Below the pieces are notes generated by a model. That model searched no databases. It had not been told where the DNA came from and worked only from the letters and a program-made list of their open reading frames with translations. From the NCBI RefSeq assembly GCF_000835495.1, contig NW_015622543.1, positions 3,634,463 to 3,698,462 on the forward strand: DNA of 64,000 bases. The letters run 5' to 3'. The translations under genes were made by a program, and so were the position numbers. Positions 18,466 through 29,060 of the stretch are shown here, one piece after another. How positions within the stretch are numbered: the stretch's first letter is position 1; every line of letters starts with the position of its first letter. This stretch comes from Cladophialophora immunda (taxonomy: Eukaryota > Ascomycota > Eurotiomycetes > Chaetothyriales > Herpotrichiellaceae).

Positions 18466-19271
18466 GATTGCAGCTACGTAGCGGTCGAATATATTTTCAA
18501 ATCAGTCCCGTGGCCATTACGAATCACGCAACGCGCACAGATAGCGAGCATCAACGAATTGATTGAGCGTCATTTCACCCCACATGTTAACAAGACTACT
18601 TGGTTCAGGGAGAGGTACTCCATTCGCACCTAGGTAACTACGAACTAGGTACACCGCTCTTTCAGAAGCCCACTGTGCCTTCAGATCGCGGGTCCCCTCG
18701 TGAGTCGCGTCAGTCAAACAAACAGGTTACCCCTCCTCCAGGGTGTCACTCGTAGAAAACCATGCCGTTGAAAAGTGTATCCTTGCTCAATTTCCACACT
18801 CTTGCGGACCAGAGACATTTACACTTCCATCAAAGGTTGCTAAGACAAGATGTGTTTTCCACCACACGCGGCTCGTATTGGCACGAGGGCATGTGATTGG
18901 CCGCAAGGCCGTCCCAGCGTCATCCCGAGCATCGACGCCCGCTCCGCACAGTTATCGCAACCGCGACCACGAGCTACGACACGACTTCTCGTATACCCCT
19001 CCATAAAGACAATCAATTCTCCCTGTCCTCCTCCCTGACTCCCAGTCGCGGCCTCCACAGAATCATCTTCCTGTCTCCGTGTAAATCAATCTGCGACTTC
19101 AAGGACACTCTTACTGCGCCCCCACGATGATCTAGATTTGAGTCATTCTCACCCATCCCATCCTCCTCGTCTCCGTTCGACCTTTTGCGCCTTTAAATAC
19201 GCCGTGATCCGTTGAGATTACAGCGAGGCGCCTCCAAGGTCACCGGAGACATCGGTGATCCGGTTTAACAC
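18466..19271. promoter_or_regulatory. Promoter and leader of the IBtk-like gene
   Basis: This is an 806-bp gap between plus-strand genes. The right part (19000-19200) is C/T-rich and probably transcribed leader. Small ORFs lack features. Confidence 0.5.
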
Positions 19272-22200
19272 ATGAGCTACAATCTCTGGCGCGCTTTCTT
19301 CGAAGATGATGTCGATTCCTTTCGACAGTACCTGGCTAACGCCACTTTCTCCTCCGGTGCTCCGAGAACCCCTGGCACCGGACAAGTTGGTGGTGCGACG
19401 CTGAAGATAGGTAGTCCTGGGAATCTGGCAGTCTCTCCCAAGACACCCTTCAAGTTTCGAAAGAGCTCGGGAACCACACCTAGCGGCGCGACGCCTGGGA
19501 AAAATGTCGGGTTGGTGCTCACGAGGGCAGAAGTGAACACCAAGGACAGTTTCGGACGGACAATACTCCATCATGCTGCGTCATCGCAGTCGGACGATGC
19601 TCTGGCTTTTGTCAAGGCTTTGTTGGAAATACCTTTCTTGGATCTCTACGTACAGGATTTGGAAAGTGGGTGGACACCCCTCCACCGTGCCTTATACTTC
19701 GGCAATATTTCAGTTGCGCATGCTCTCATGGCCCGTGACATACAAGACGCTACGGACTACACAACCAGTGCTCAGCATTCCCACGCCGGTGGATTGGTGA
19801 AAATCAAGGATCACGAAGGCAACAGTCCTTTTGAGGTATTTGGATTGACCATTGCGCCTCGGTCTCTTCAGCAAGATTCCTCCACCCTCACGTCCGGGAT
19901 CCGCGACGATGATAGCATCAACGGAGTGGACGATAGTGGTGACCACCAAGATAATGAACGATCTAGGCGTCATGTGACCCCTCTGGTAGATCTCGCTGGT
20001 GACGAGGTCTACGCTTTTGGAAGCAACAAAAACCTATCGCTGGGTCTCGGCGACGGGGATGATAGACATTTCCCTGAGCGTCTTCACTTTGAACGCCCCG
20101 ACCACTTATTACGCCGTCTCCTCGATGACCATCTTGCTGAGAGACGGAAGGCGTGGGTTCACGAAGACCTGGCGGACAGTGTTGGGGATCTCCAGTCACG
20201 CCCAGACCTGCCCGCCATCATCCGTTATCGGCCCATCACGATTCAGAACGTGGTCATGTCGAAGCTACACACTGCCATCCTGACCAACGACCCGATCTCG
20301 AACCTATACATATGTGGGTATGGTCCTGGTGGTCGTCTTGGAACCGGCGACGAAAACACTAGTTTTACATATCGCTGCATTCAAGCTGGCGGACTGGCCA
20401 AACGACGTATCTCATCGATAGCCCTCGGTCAGGACCACTCTGTGGCTGTTTGCTCGCAAGGCGAGGTATACACATGGGGAAGCAATCGCTTTGGTCAATT
20501 AGGATATGCTCTTCCTGAGGTACCCAAGAACGAGGTCCCAACTCAATTAATCCCCCGCCAGCTCTTCGGCTACATTAAGAAGGAAGTCATCATTGGCGCC
20601 GCAGCGTCCGCTATTCATTCTGCCATATACACAGCCTCTGCGATATATACATTCGGCAAGAACGAGGGTCAACTGGGCTTGACCGATGCCGAGGCACGCT
20701 CTCTGGAAATGCAAGTCCTGCCACGTCGAGTCGGTGTATCAGTCCTGCAGACTTCAATTCAATCAGTCAGCGCAATCGACCGGGCTACAATTGTTTTGCT
20801 GGAAAATCACGATGTCTTCGTCTTCACGCATTATGGTTGGACGAAGGTTCTCTTCCCTTTGGAGACCTTCACCAACTACTATATGGGTAACAATCTGTCG
20901 ACAAGATCTAATATGGAATCCAACTACGTCAAACAGATAACAGCTGGGGGCAATACAATCTGCGCAATGTCCTCCTTTGGAGAAGTATTTTCTATCGACG
21001 TCCCCAAGGTTCCCGAAACTGTACCATCGAATATGTCAACAACGAACCCTACTAAGGCACGCAACGCTCTGCCTACGCCCTCGCGCCTGTGGTCCCTCCG
21101 CAAGGCTCACATGTCCGCCATCGACGTTGCCGTGGGCCAGGACGGCTCCATCATTCTCTGTACAGCATCAGGGTCCGCCTGGCGCAAGGAAAAACGTGCA
21201 AACATCAAGACCGTACGAGATACAAAGCTGGGTTCAGGGCGTCCGAAAGACTACAAATTCGTCCGTATTCCCAATCTAACTGGAGTCATCGCCGTCAGGA
21301 GCAACGCATTCGGAGCCTTCACGGCGGTGCGTAAGGATGTTAGTACAACACGCGACCAGATCGTGCCAGTCCCGCCAGCTCTGTGGAGAGATGCTTTTCG
21401 CTTACTACCTTTCCGAGAATACGGAGTGTCACAGGCCGTAATACCTGGGTCAGAGGTAAACGCATTCCGTGTTGCTCATGCAGTGATCAGCAGAAGCTCG
21501 GCGGAAACGGACATCCTCAACATGTGTCAACGGTACGAACCACTTTCCCAAAGCCAATACGACTTATGGATCACTTCTACTGTCACGGATGTACGAATCC
21601 CCGTCCACTCGTTTATACTCAAGGGACGGAGCCGGGTCATGCGTAACGCGTTGACGGAAGTCCAAGAGACGTACTATTACTCCATTCCGGATGTCATGTC
21701 GATCGAATATGGCCAAGACGGCCAGATACAAGTCTCATTCCAAGGCGCGGACTTCCTGACTCTCATTAACCTCGTATTGTATCTGTACACCGACAATTTG
21801 GTCGACGTGTGGCATTATACGTCCCAGGCATTACAATCTGCTGCTCGGTACCGGTCAGTACGCGTCGAGCTTATGAAGATTGCAAGCCACCTCGAAATGC
21901 GAAGCCTTGAACGTTCTGTAAGAGTCATGGTTGATCCCGCCCTAAGTCTAGCGAACGATATGGAGCTTGCGGTGGTTGACCCTGATTTCTTCTCAGACGC
22001 CGATGTTGTTGTGGAACTCGCAGACGACGCCGAGTTGCCTGCGCATAGCGTCCTGTTGTGCAGTCGTTGCCCCTTCTTCGACGGTCTTTTCAACGGACGA
22101 GCTGGTGGAATGTGGATGGCTTCGCGGCGAAATACGGCCGAAGAACAGTCTGAAGCTGTACGCGTGGACCTGAAGCATATCGACGAGAAGATCTTTGTCA

Positions 22201-24068
22201 TGGTGCTCCGTCACCTTTACGCTGACACTGGAGAAGAAATCTTTGATGACATTCTCACCAACAGTTTGGACGAATTCGTCGACATCGTCATCGAATTAAT
22301 GTCGGTAGCCAACGAGCTCATGCTTGATCGCCTTGCACAGATTTGTCAAAAAACCCTCGGCAGGCACGTCAACATCAGAAATGTGTGCGCTCTGGTCAAT
22401 ATAGTCACGGAGTGTACAGTCGATAGTTTCAAGAATGCCGCACTGGAGTACATTTGCCTCAACTTGGAAAGCATGTTGGAGCTGAAGTTACTGGACGACT
22501 TGGACGAAGATCTGCTTGTTGAGCTTGATAGGGTCGTCCAAGCCAACCAGTTGGCTTTCCTCCCTTTCGCTCGCAGCAATCGAGCTGAGGCAGAACTATT
22601 GGAGAACTATCCCAGCCTGCTAAGTCAGATTGAGGCTGGCCGACAGACAAGGATAGATTCTATGAGGCTAAGATCAAGACTGGTCGAAGACGAGGGACGT
22701 TTTGCAGCATCTCTGAAGACGCGATACGGGAGCCTGGAACGCTCAGGCCTCTCGCCCCATAATAAGAGTTTGTTACCGACCCCCGTGGATTCATCACCAC
22801 CTAGCACTCCAAGCCGCAGCCCCGCGATCAAGGCAAACGATGCAGAGGATGACCTTCCGTTCGACATGGATGGTGATGACCCAGAGCTTCTCCCAGCTGC
22901 AGAGGGCGACAATTTGCCACCTCATCCTGCGAGGAAGCGCCCGTCTCTCGAGAGCAGTGCTCGATATTCCGCAACGAAACTACCCGCAAATGATTCGCCT
23001 CCTTCGATGGAAAGGTCGCGTGAAGGATTCTCCAGTTCGGTGAGGTCTAATGACGGAGATTTGCTAGATTCCACTACCACTGAAACACCGACCAGCGGAT
23101 TTGCTGCACAACGAACTGCATGGGGGGTTCCCGCTCAAGGCATCAAGAGAGACGGGCTCAAAGACATTATGGAGCAAGCTTCAGCTGCCCGGGTGTCGAA
23201 TTTGACTCAGGCAATGCGAACAGTCTCGACGGGATCAAAGGCAACTGTCAAGGTTTCGCAGAAGGAGCGCAAGCGACAGCAACAGCAAGTAAAAGAGCAG
23301 GATGTCAAACCCTCGGCTCCCTCAGCGGCGAAACCCGCAACAAACAGTACTTCTTCTCCGTGGCAGGCGATTGCAAAGACACCCAAGCCCACCTCTTCAC
23401 CGACTGCGTTTGCACCAATCGAGGCGGTCAAAGAGGTTCCTGCGAAGCAGCCAATGACAATGCGTCAAACCATCGCCAGAGGCACCTCGACTACCGGTCC
23501 GTCCCCCAAGGGCCCGACTGGTGCGGGACCTGCAATCGGTCTTACAGCTCCTTCCAAGCCGGCCGCTCCGCAAATCCAGTCGATCCGCCATACGCCGCTG
23601 CCAACCAGAGTCTCAGCGGTTGATGCGCGCACATCAATGGCTGAGATCTTGGCCCAGCAGCAAATAGAAAAGATTGCGGTCAAGGAAGCGGTGGCGAAGA
23701 AGTCACTTCAGGAGATTCAGCAAGAACAGGAGTTTCAGGAATGGTGGGACAATGAAAGCAGACGAGTGCAAGAACAAGAGGCGCAGGCCAACGCAGCTGC
23801 TGCTCGTCGTGGAAAAGGCGGTCGTGGCCGAGGCGGACAACGTCGAGGGGGAGGACGCGGAAAAGGGACGTCGGATGCTGAAGTTGGTGGACAGCAGAGA
23901 CAATCTTCGATGGATTCGGCCATGGTGAGACATGAACCTGGGTCAGGACGAGGAATTGGGCGTGGTAATGTGTCCCGAGGCAGTGCCAGCAGTGCACGAG
24001 CCGGTGGTCAAGGAAAACCTCAGCAAGCCCTTCGAGGGGCCAAGGCATCAACTTTGAAAGAGTCATAG
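19272..24068 (+). CDS. Ankyrin-RCC1-BTB-BTB protein, IBtk-like
   Basis: A single exon encodes 1598 residues. Two ankyrin repeats lie at ~90-170 (NTKDSFGRTILHHAA, SGWTPLHRAL). RCC1 repeats follow at ~240-560 (VYAFGSNKNLSLGLGDG, YICGYGPGGRLGTGDE, VYTWGSNRFGQLGY, IYTFGKNEGQLGL). A divergent BTB lies at ~760-890 (VRIPVHSFILKGRS) and a second BTB at ~905-1030 (VVVELADDAELPAHS, then CSRCPFFDGLF). The C-terminal 500 residues are disordered and end in RGG-type repeats (RRGKGGRGRGGQRRG, ~1510-1530). This order matches inhibitor of Bruton tyrosine kinase (IBtk), a substrate adaptor for CUL3 ubiquitin ligases in animals. A CUL3-adaptor role here is inferred from that architecture. The start MSYNLWRAFFEDD is the only ATG that precedes the first repeat. 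The RGG tail suggests RNA binding or arginine methylation. Confidence 0.92.
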   Translation: MSYNLWRAFFEDDVDSFRQYLANATFSSGAPRTPGTGQVGGATLKIGSPGNLAVSPKTPFKFRKSSGTTPSGATPGKNVGLVLTRAEVNTKDSFGRTILHHAASSQSDDALAFVKALLEIPFLDLYVQDLESGWTPLHRALYFGNISVAHALMARDIQDATDYTTSAQHSHAGGLVKIKDHEGNSPFEVFGLTIAPRSLQQDSSTLTSGIRDDDSINGVDDSGDHQDNERSRRHVTPLVDLAGDEVYAFGSNKNLSLGLGDGDDRHFPERLHFERPDHLLRRLLDDHLAERRKAWVHEDLADSVGDLQSRPDLPAIIRYRPITIQNVVMSKLHTAILTNDPISNLYICGYGPGGRLGTGDENTSFTYRCIQAGGLAKRRISSIALGQDHSVAVCSQGEVYTWGSNRFGQLGYALPEVPKNEVPTQLIPRQLFGYIKKEVIIGAAASAIHSAIYTASAIYTFGKNEGQLGLTDAEARSLEMQVLPRRVGVSVLQTSIQSVSAIDRATIVLLENHDVFVFTHYGWTKVLFPLETFTNYYMGNNLSTRSNMESNYVKQITAGGNTICAMSSFGEVFSIDVPKVPETVPSNMSTTNPTKARNALPTPSRLWSLRKAHMSAIDVAVGQDGSIILCTASGSAWRKEKRANIKTVRDTKLGSGRPKDYKFVRIPNLTGVIAVRSNAFGAFTAVRKDVSTTRDQIVPVPPALWRDAFRLLPFREYGVSQAVIPGSEVNAFRVAHAVISRSSAETDILNMCQRYEPLSQSQYDLWITSTVTDVRIPVHSFILKGRSRVMRNALTEVQETYYYSIPDVMSIEYGQDGQIQVSFQGADFLTLINLVLYLYTDNLVDVWHYTSQALQSAARYRSVRVELMKIASHLEMRSLERSVRVMVDPALSLANDMELAVVDPDFFSDADVVVELADDAELPAHSVLLCSRCPFFDGLFNGRAGGMWMASRRNTAEEQSEAVRVDLKHIDEKIFVMVLRHLYADTGEEIFDDILTNSLDEFVDIVIELMSVANELMLDRLAQICQKTLGRHVNIRNVCALVNIVTECTVDSFKNAALEYICLNLESMLELKLLDDLDEDLLVELDRVVQANQLAFLPFARSNRAEAELLENYPSLLSQIEAGRQTRIDSMRLRSRLVEDEGRFAASLKTRYGSLERSGLSPHNKSLLPTPVDSSPPSTPSRSPAIKANDAEDDLPFDMDGDDPELLPAAEGDNLPPHPARKRPSLESSARYSATKLPANDSPPSMERSREGFSSSVRSNDGDLLDSTTTETPTSGFAAQRTAWGVPAQGIKRDGLKDIMEQASAARVSNLTQAMRTVSTGSKATVKVSQKERKRQQQQVKEQDVKPSAPSAAKPATNSTSSPWQAIAKTPKPTSSPTAFAPIEAVKEVPAKQPMTMRQTIARGTSTTGPSPKGPTGAGPAIGLTAPSKPAAPQIQSIRHTPLPTRVSAVDARTSMAEILAQQQIEKIAVKEAVAKKSLQEIQQEQEFQEWWDNESRRVQEQEAQANAAAARRGKGGRGRGGQRRGGGRGKGTSDAEVGGQQRQSSMDSAMVRHEPGSGRGIGRGNVSRGSASSARAGGQGKPQQALRGAKASTLKES

Positions 24069-26279
24069 AGGCCCAGGAAAGGACGGGAATTTGGAGGAAG
24101 ACCTTTTGTACATCATGACAGGGCATTGCTTCTGTGAAGACGTGGGGGATGACCAGTTGTATCGAAACACGCTAAGAGCTAGCTGATCAAGGAAATGCTG
24201 CTTTTTCTGCCTTGGAACCAATCAACCAGGAGACTTGTGATCCCAGGGCTGCATTAGACGTTCTAACCAGCAGAGGAATGGTTCTCGTCGACACTGTTCT
24301 TCCTCACACCATATGAGTAAGGGGACGGACCAATGTACCTCGTACTCGAAGGATCCTCGCGTAACCAAGTCCTGCATCAACAGGGATGTCGTACCATACC
24401 AGACACGGAAAAGCTCCAGCAGGCTGCCAGTCCCCATTGCCATCTTTAGCATTGGCGCTCTGCAGCGGGCCGCACACAAAAGGCCACAAGTATGTTTGCC
24501 TGGAAAAGAAATGGGGAAATCGAGGTGAAGGTCTGGGCTATCTGCATAGAACGACAATCTCAGCACTGGTGCCTTCGTGAGAAAGACCCTAGGGGGGGCC
24601 AAGTAGGCAGAAGAAAGAGCACAAAGAAGGGAATCCTTTCCCGCTTGGTCCAATTGATCCTTGTTTGTGTTGTGGAGGGGAAGCTTCAATTGACGGTATC
24701 CATCCAGTCAGCCTGGTAAATTTTTATTTTTCGAGGCAACAATAATGACTCCCAGAGGTCCATTGATGGGACACTTTGGTGATGTTTTTCCCCCTTGTGC
24801 CAAATGAGGACCTTTGAATCAGCCTAGTGCCACGGGGAAGCAAAGGTCGGCGTAGCCACGGGCGGATTCGGGTCGAGGTGGGTTAAGGTGGTTCGCAACT
24901 TCGATTGGGTCGAGCTGTGGCCGGCAAAGCATTTGCACGAAGGGAAAAGAGGATGGCTTCAGCGTGGAGCGCGAAGATGATGGCGGGTGGTTAGAGCGAG
25001 AGGTGTTGACGACAGCTTAACCAACATGTGGCCTCCATGTCGAGATGTGTGTGCGTGGGAGAATTTCAATCGCCAGACGGGCATGACGGCAGGCGGCACG
25101 ACAGAAGATGCATGTCAGTCAAAATAAAGCAGCCTATGGGGCGCCCTTGGATGGGGGTTCCATCCACAGGGATTAAGGTACGATGCAGGCGATGCAGGCG
25201 TAACCCAGGGTCATGCATATTTGGGGGGGGCACATCTGATAGCTGGCTCGTCGCGAACAAGAGCGGTGATGAGAAAGGGAGGCAGGTGAGAAGAGAGAGG
25301 ACGAAGGAGAGGTGAAGACAATTCTTCTTCTTCACACGCTCCTCTACCACAACGCAGCCGTTACATGATGGGACGTTTCTTCGCTCACCGGCCAGTCCAC
25401 CGCAGCCACCGCAGGCACTGCAGTCCCGCCGTCAGTCAGTCACCGTAGGCCACCGCAGGCCACACCCAGGCCGCTGCAGGGCCAAGAGATCGTACAGTTA
25501 GTCAGGTACTAAACTCGTTTGGTTCAACAGCTCCTGCCCACCCTCTCTGCCCACCGAGCCACCCACCCCAAGAACCGCATGATGCGTGAAACCCGCTGCT
25601 ACAGCGGCGCAGTCTTGTCCTCCTACTACTGCTGCTGCTGCTTCTGCTGCTTCTGCTGGCCATCCGCCCTCGATATACATTTTTCCCGACATTCGATGAC
25701 TCTTCCAGTACTTATCTCTTCCCCTTCTTTCCTCTCATCTCCTTCTCGTCCGCAGTCCTTCTCCACCCCCATCCTGACTCCTCCTCATTGTTGCCTGCTC
25801 ACCTTCGTCCTACCTACCCTTCATCGCCTGACCCCCATCTGACCCTGGCCGAAAAGTACCTCACGCCGCCAGCCCGCGCGACCTCCAATCACATGCGGCT
25901 TCCGTCATATGCCCACGACTCGAGACCATCGTCAACGGGAGCACCTCAACCTCAATCCCCAACCCTCCGCTGACCATTTCCATCCCACTTGTCCCTTTTC
26001 CTGGTCCGACGCCACAATGGCCCCGTCGTCGACCTAGTCTGCTTCTTTGATTCCGTCCCATCAGCCTTGCACGTCAAAGTCCCCCCCAGATGCCTTGACC
26101 GCTACCCACACCCCTACGCCAGGACTGCTGCATACGTTTTGTGGATATCACATCAATGAAAAGCAATGGATGGCTATCGAATACGGATCAGTCCCAACTC
26201 ACCCCTTCAACGCTAAGCCAGGCACCCGAAACTGAACACACCAGCAATCCTTTACGTTCAACATCCAGTTTGACCCAAG
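24069..26279. promoter_or_regulatory. Long intergenic region and ATG13 leader
   Basis: This 2.2-kb stretch has no supported gene. A 155-codon minus-strand frame at 24222-24689 has no domain and is probably chance. Repeated CACCGCAGG-like units lie at 25390-25485. A CTG/CTT trinucleotide tract lies at 25624-25658, and strongly pyrimidine-rich DNA at 25690-25850. The right end is likely the long 5' leader of ATG13, with several upstream ATGs. Confidence 0.5.
25624..25658 (+). repeat. Imperfect (CTG)n/(CTT) microsatellite
   Basis: About 35 bp of CTACTACTGCTGCTGCTG followed by CTTCTGCTGCTTCTGCTGG. It lies in the ATG13 upstream region and does not appear to be coding. Confidence 0.7.
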
Positions 26280-29060
26280 ATGCATCAACACCCTCGCCCG
26301 CCGCCTCTCACAGCCTCCCCCGCTACCTCTGAGCAAACCAACCCCAGCCGCACAAATAACCCAAGAGATCGAGACGTCCAGGCTCTCCGAACAAACTCTC
26401 CTCTCACCCAAGGCTCCGGTTCCTCGGAGGACTTTGCTTCTGCCCGTCAAGATCAACCCGCGGACAACCCCGGCGTCCAAATGCAGCGGCTCAACCAGGT
26501 CATTCAGAACTTCCATACCAAGTCCGCCTTGATCATCCTGCAGTCTCGAGTCGAACTCGCCCCAGCCTACTCTCAGAAGACCAACGACAAGAGAGTGAAC
26601 CGGTGGTTCAACATCGACATTGAGGAGACGGACGAGTACAAAGATGACATCAAGAGGTGGAAGACTTGTGATGTGGAGTACAATAGACCTCCTCCATTGG
26701 TCATAGAGGTTTTCTTGAGCACCGAGTCCTTGCAGCAAGGACAGCGATTGGTCATTGTGGACGAAGATGGCAAGAGGTGGGATGTCATGAACACCTTGAT
26801 GTCTGCCCGCAGTGCTTCACGCAGCAGTCAGCGTCGAATGGGCGACATTGACGAGGTCATTCTCGAGCGGTGGACTGTCGAACTCGGCGAACAGACAGCG
26901 CCCATCCCTCCGGATCTCGCCATGGTACTGCCACTGGTCTACAAAAAGAGCATCGTTTTCTTCAGATCTCTCTACACTTACAGCAATTTCCTGCCAGCGT
27001 GGAAACTCTCACGAAAGATTGGCAAAGGACGCTCCCATATGGCCTTGAAGCTGGGCTATAGATTGGTTGACGGGTCTCAGATGCGGAGCTTGTCTCGCTC
27101 CGACAATCTGGGCACGCGACTCTTCGATAGCAGCTCGGGCGTTCTGTTGTCCTACGATTTCGGCGTCACGGATTCACCTGCTGGTCCATTTTCTGTCAAG
27201 GTTGATTACCGCCAGAACTGTGATTTCCGGATAGATGACTCCGAGGAGCTGTTGAGCTCCCGGTTCTTGGGCACTGATGACGAGCTATTCCGGCCGTCAT
27301 TGCCGAGTGAGAAGGCGCCGCGGACAGAGATCGGATCTTTACCTGCAGATCGACGACAGAGGTTGCTGGAACAAGCAGAGCTGGGTCATGCATATGGCAG
27401 CCTGACAAGCTTCCACCAAGCGGGCATTGCTACCGGGACTGACCCTATCTCTGCTTTGCGAAACGCTCAAGATTTCAATGCAAGCTCTTCTCCGACTCCA
27501 GAACCGGCCAGGCCCACTGTGGCTTCACATACGGCAGGCCAAAACTCGCGGAATTCACTCAGAGCTGTGGCAGCCAACCGTCGAAGTTCAAGCTCGTTCT
27601 CCGTCCAACCCTTCAAGACACCCACTTTGTCAGCATCTCCGCTGGGCGCCTCTCCCATGGCGAGTTCGCCAAGAACTCATTCTGCTCGACTTCCCGTCCT
27701 AGGCTCTTTGACGGAAGAGGGCATTCCTTCATCCGCAGCGGCTCCAGTGACTCTGGCCGGGCGACGAGCTGGATCTCTTGCCTCGGACAATGCCATTGCG
27801 TCCTCGACCTCGAGTTCTCCAAAACCCGCTCCAGTCACGAGATATAGCAGTAGTTTTAGCCACAGGCGAGCGCGACTTTCGTCGGGAGGGACAACCGTAC
27901 GGACAGACGAAGACCAGACAAGCAGCGGCAGAGGAAGCGCCACGTCATCTGCACAGCCTGGTTCGGGATTGATGACAGAGGGAGCTACAGGAGGTGGGAG
28001 CTCGGGCTCGATGGCAGATGGCGATGGTGAGAATATCTCCAGTTTCTTGAAGATGCTAGAGCTGCAAAAGGATCTCCTCACTCCTACCACCCCCACCGCT
28101 GCCGAAGCAAACACAAGAAGAACTACTGCTGCACTCAATCGATACCACAGAATGAGAGATTCCAATACAGCGTTATCGGATTCTATGTCCTCATCATTAT
28201 TGCTGCAGAGATCATCCGCTTCTTCCAGTCGACAATTGTCCGGAGTCCCTGCTATGGTGGCGGGAACGTCCATCTCTACCTCGTCTTCTCCTGGAAAACC
28301 AATTTCGCCTCATACACCGCACACTCCCTTTGCTCCGTCTCGACTTAGCGCTGCTTACAGTCATGATGACGCTGACGAGCCACATCGTCTGGCCCCTGAG
28401 GAGCCACCATCACCTTCTGAAGCTGCCACAGAGGAGACCGCACACGCTCAGTCGACCTCCAATGTTCCTGCCATCGATATTCCCAGCTCTCCCAGGCCTT
28501 TTCCGTCGTACCAGCGTTCAAGTTCTGCTCAGCGCAGACCGTTGAGTTCAGATGATGATATTGGTGATTTATATGGGATGCGTAGTGCCAGCATGGGGGC
28601 CGATCGTCGGGGTCACCGCCGAGAGTCGGCTCAGGATCACGCTGACGGGGCTGTCGGCGAGGGACAGGTGCCAATCCAACCACCGTCCATCGGGTCACCT
28701 CGACGATCGTCTCAGGTTCATCGCCATTCTGCGCTTGCAACGGCCCTTAACAACGATGACGGCGCTTCTGATTCTGCCTCTGGACGATCCTCTGCCAATA
28801 TCTACCGCAATCAGGTTACCAGCCGAAATGGGATCGGACGGCGAGTCACGCCTCCTCAAGGATCTACGTCCAGTATGGGAGGAACACGAGCCAGCATTGA
28901 CCCGGGAGGCAGCAGCAGCAGCAGCGTACCGTGGCGAGGAAGAAGCAGTGGGAGTCGACCTGAAAACCGCTTCGACGATGACGACCTTTTACCTTTTGCG
29001 ATGGAAAAGAGCGATTTCAACACGGCCGGGAAAGCTGGTGATGTGAACGGGGGGAGTTGA
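26280..29060 (+). CDS. ATG13: Autophagy-initiation protein ATG13
   Basis: A single exon encodes 926 residues. The start MHQHPRPPP is a form I associate with filamentous-ascomycete Atg13. The HORMA domain spans ~68-265: RLNQVIQNFHTKSALIILQS, then WFNIDIEETDEYKDDI, LPLVYKKSIVFFRSLYTYS and GRSHMALKLGYRLVDG. A conserved extension follows (YDFGVTDSPAGPFSVKVDYR). The rest is long, Ser-rich and disordered, with ISSFLKMLELQKDLL near 583 and a C-terminal acidic-hydrophobic peptide (DDDDLLPFAMEKSDF, ~898). In fungi these short peptides are where Atg17 and Atg1 contact Atg13, so they are likely binding motifs here. Atg13 is the TORC1-phosphorylated scaffold of the Atg1 kinase complex. Many Ser-Pro sites fit that control. 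Confidence 0.95.
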   Translation: MHQHPRPPPLTASPATSEQTNPSRTNNPRDRDVQALRTNSPLTQGSGSSEDFASARQDQPADNPGVQMQRLNQVIQNFHTKSALIILQSRVELAPAYSQKTNDKRVNRWFNIDIEETDEYKDDIKRWKTCDVEYNRPPPLVIEVFLSTESLQQGQRLVIVDEDGKRWDVMNTLMSARSASRSSQRRMGDIDEVILERWTVELGEQTAPIPPDLAMVLPLVYKKSIVFFRSLYTYSNFLPAWKLSRKIGKGRSHMALKLGYRLVDGSQMRSLSRSDNLGTRLFDSSSGVLLSYDFGVTDSPAGPFSVKVDYRQNCDFRIDDSEELLSSRFLGTDDELFRPSLPSEKAPRTEIGSLPADRRQRLLEQAELGHAYGSLTSFHQAGIATGTDPISALRNAQDFNASSSPTPEPARPTVASHTAGQNSRNSLRAVAANRRSSSSFSVQPFKTPTLSASPLGASPMASSPRTHSARLPVLGSLTEEGIPSSAAAPVTLAGRRAGSLASDNAIASSTSSSPKPAPVTRYSSSFSHRRARLSSGGTTVRTDEDQTSSGRGSATSSAQPGSGLMTEGATGGGSSGSMADGDGENISSFLKMLELQKDLLTPTTPTAAEANTRRTTAALNRYHRMRDSNTALSDSMSSSLLLQRSSASSSRQLSGVPAMVAGTSISTSSSPGKPISPHTPHTPFAPSRLSAAYSHDDADEPHRLAPEEPPSPSEAATEETAHAQSTSNVPAIDIPSSPRPFPSYQRSSSAQRRPLSSDDDIGDLYGMRSASMGADRRGHRRESAQDHADGAVGEGQVPIQPPSIGSPRRSSQVHRHSALATALNNDDGASDSASGRSSANIYRNQVTSRNGIGRRVTPPQGSTSSMGGTRASIDPGGSSSSSVPWRGRSSGSRPENRFDDDDLLPFAMEKSDFNTAGKAGDVNGGS

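Noticed and set aside
24222..24689. 155-codon minus-strand ORF
   Set aside because: No domain, signal or biased composition; overlaps other open frames in a long intergenic region.
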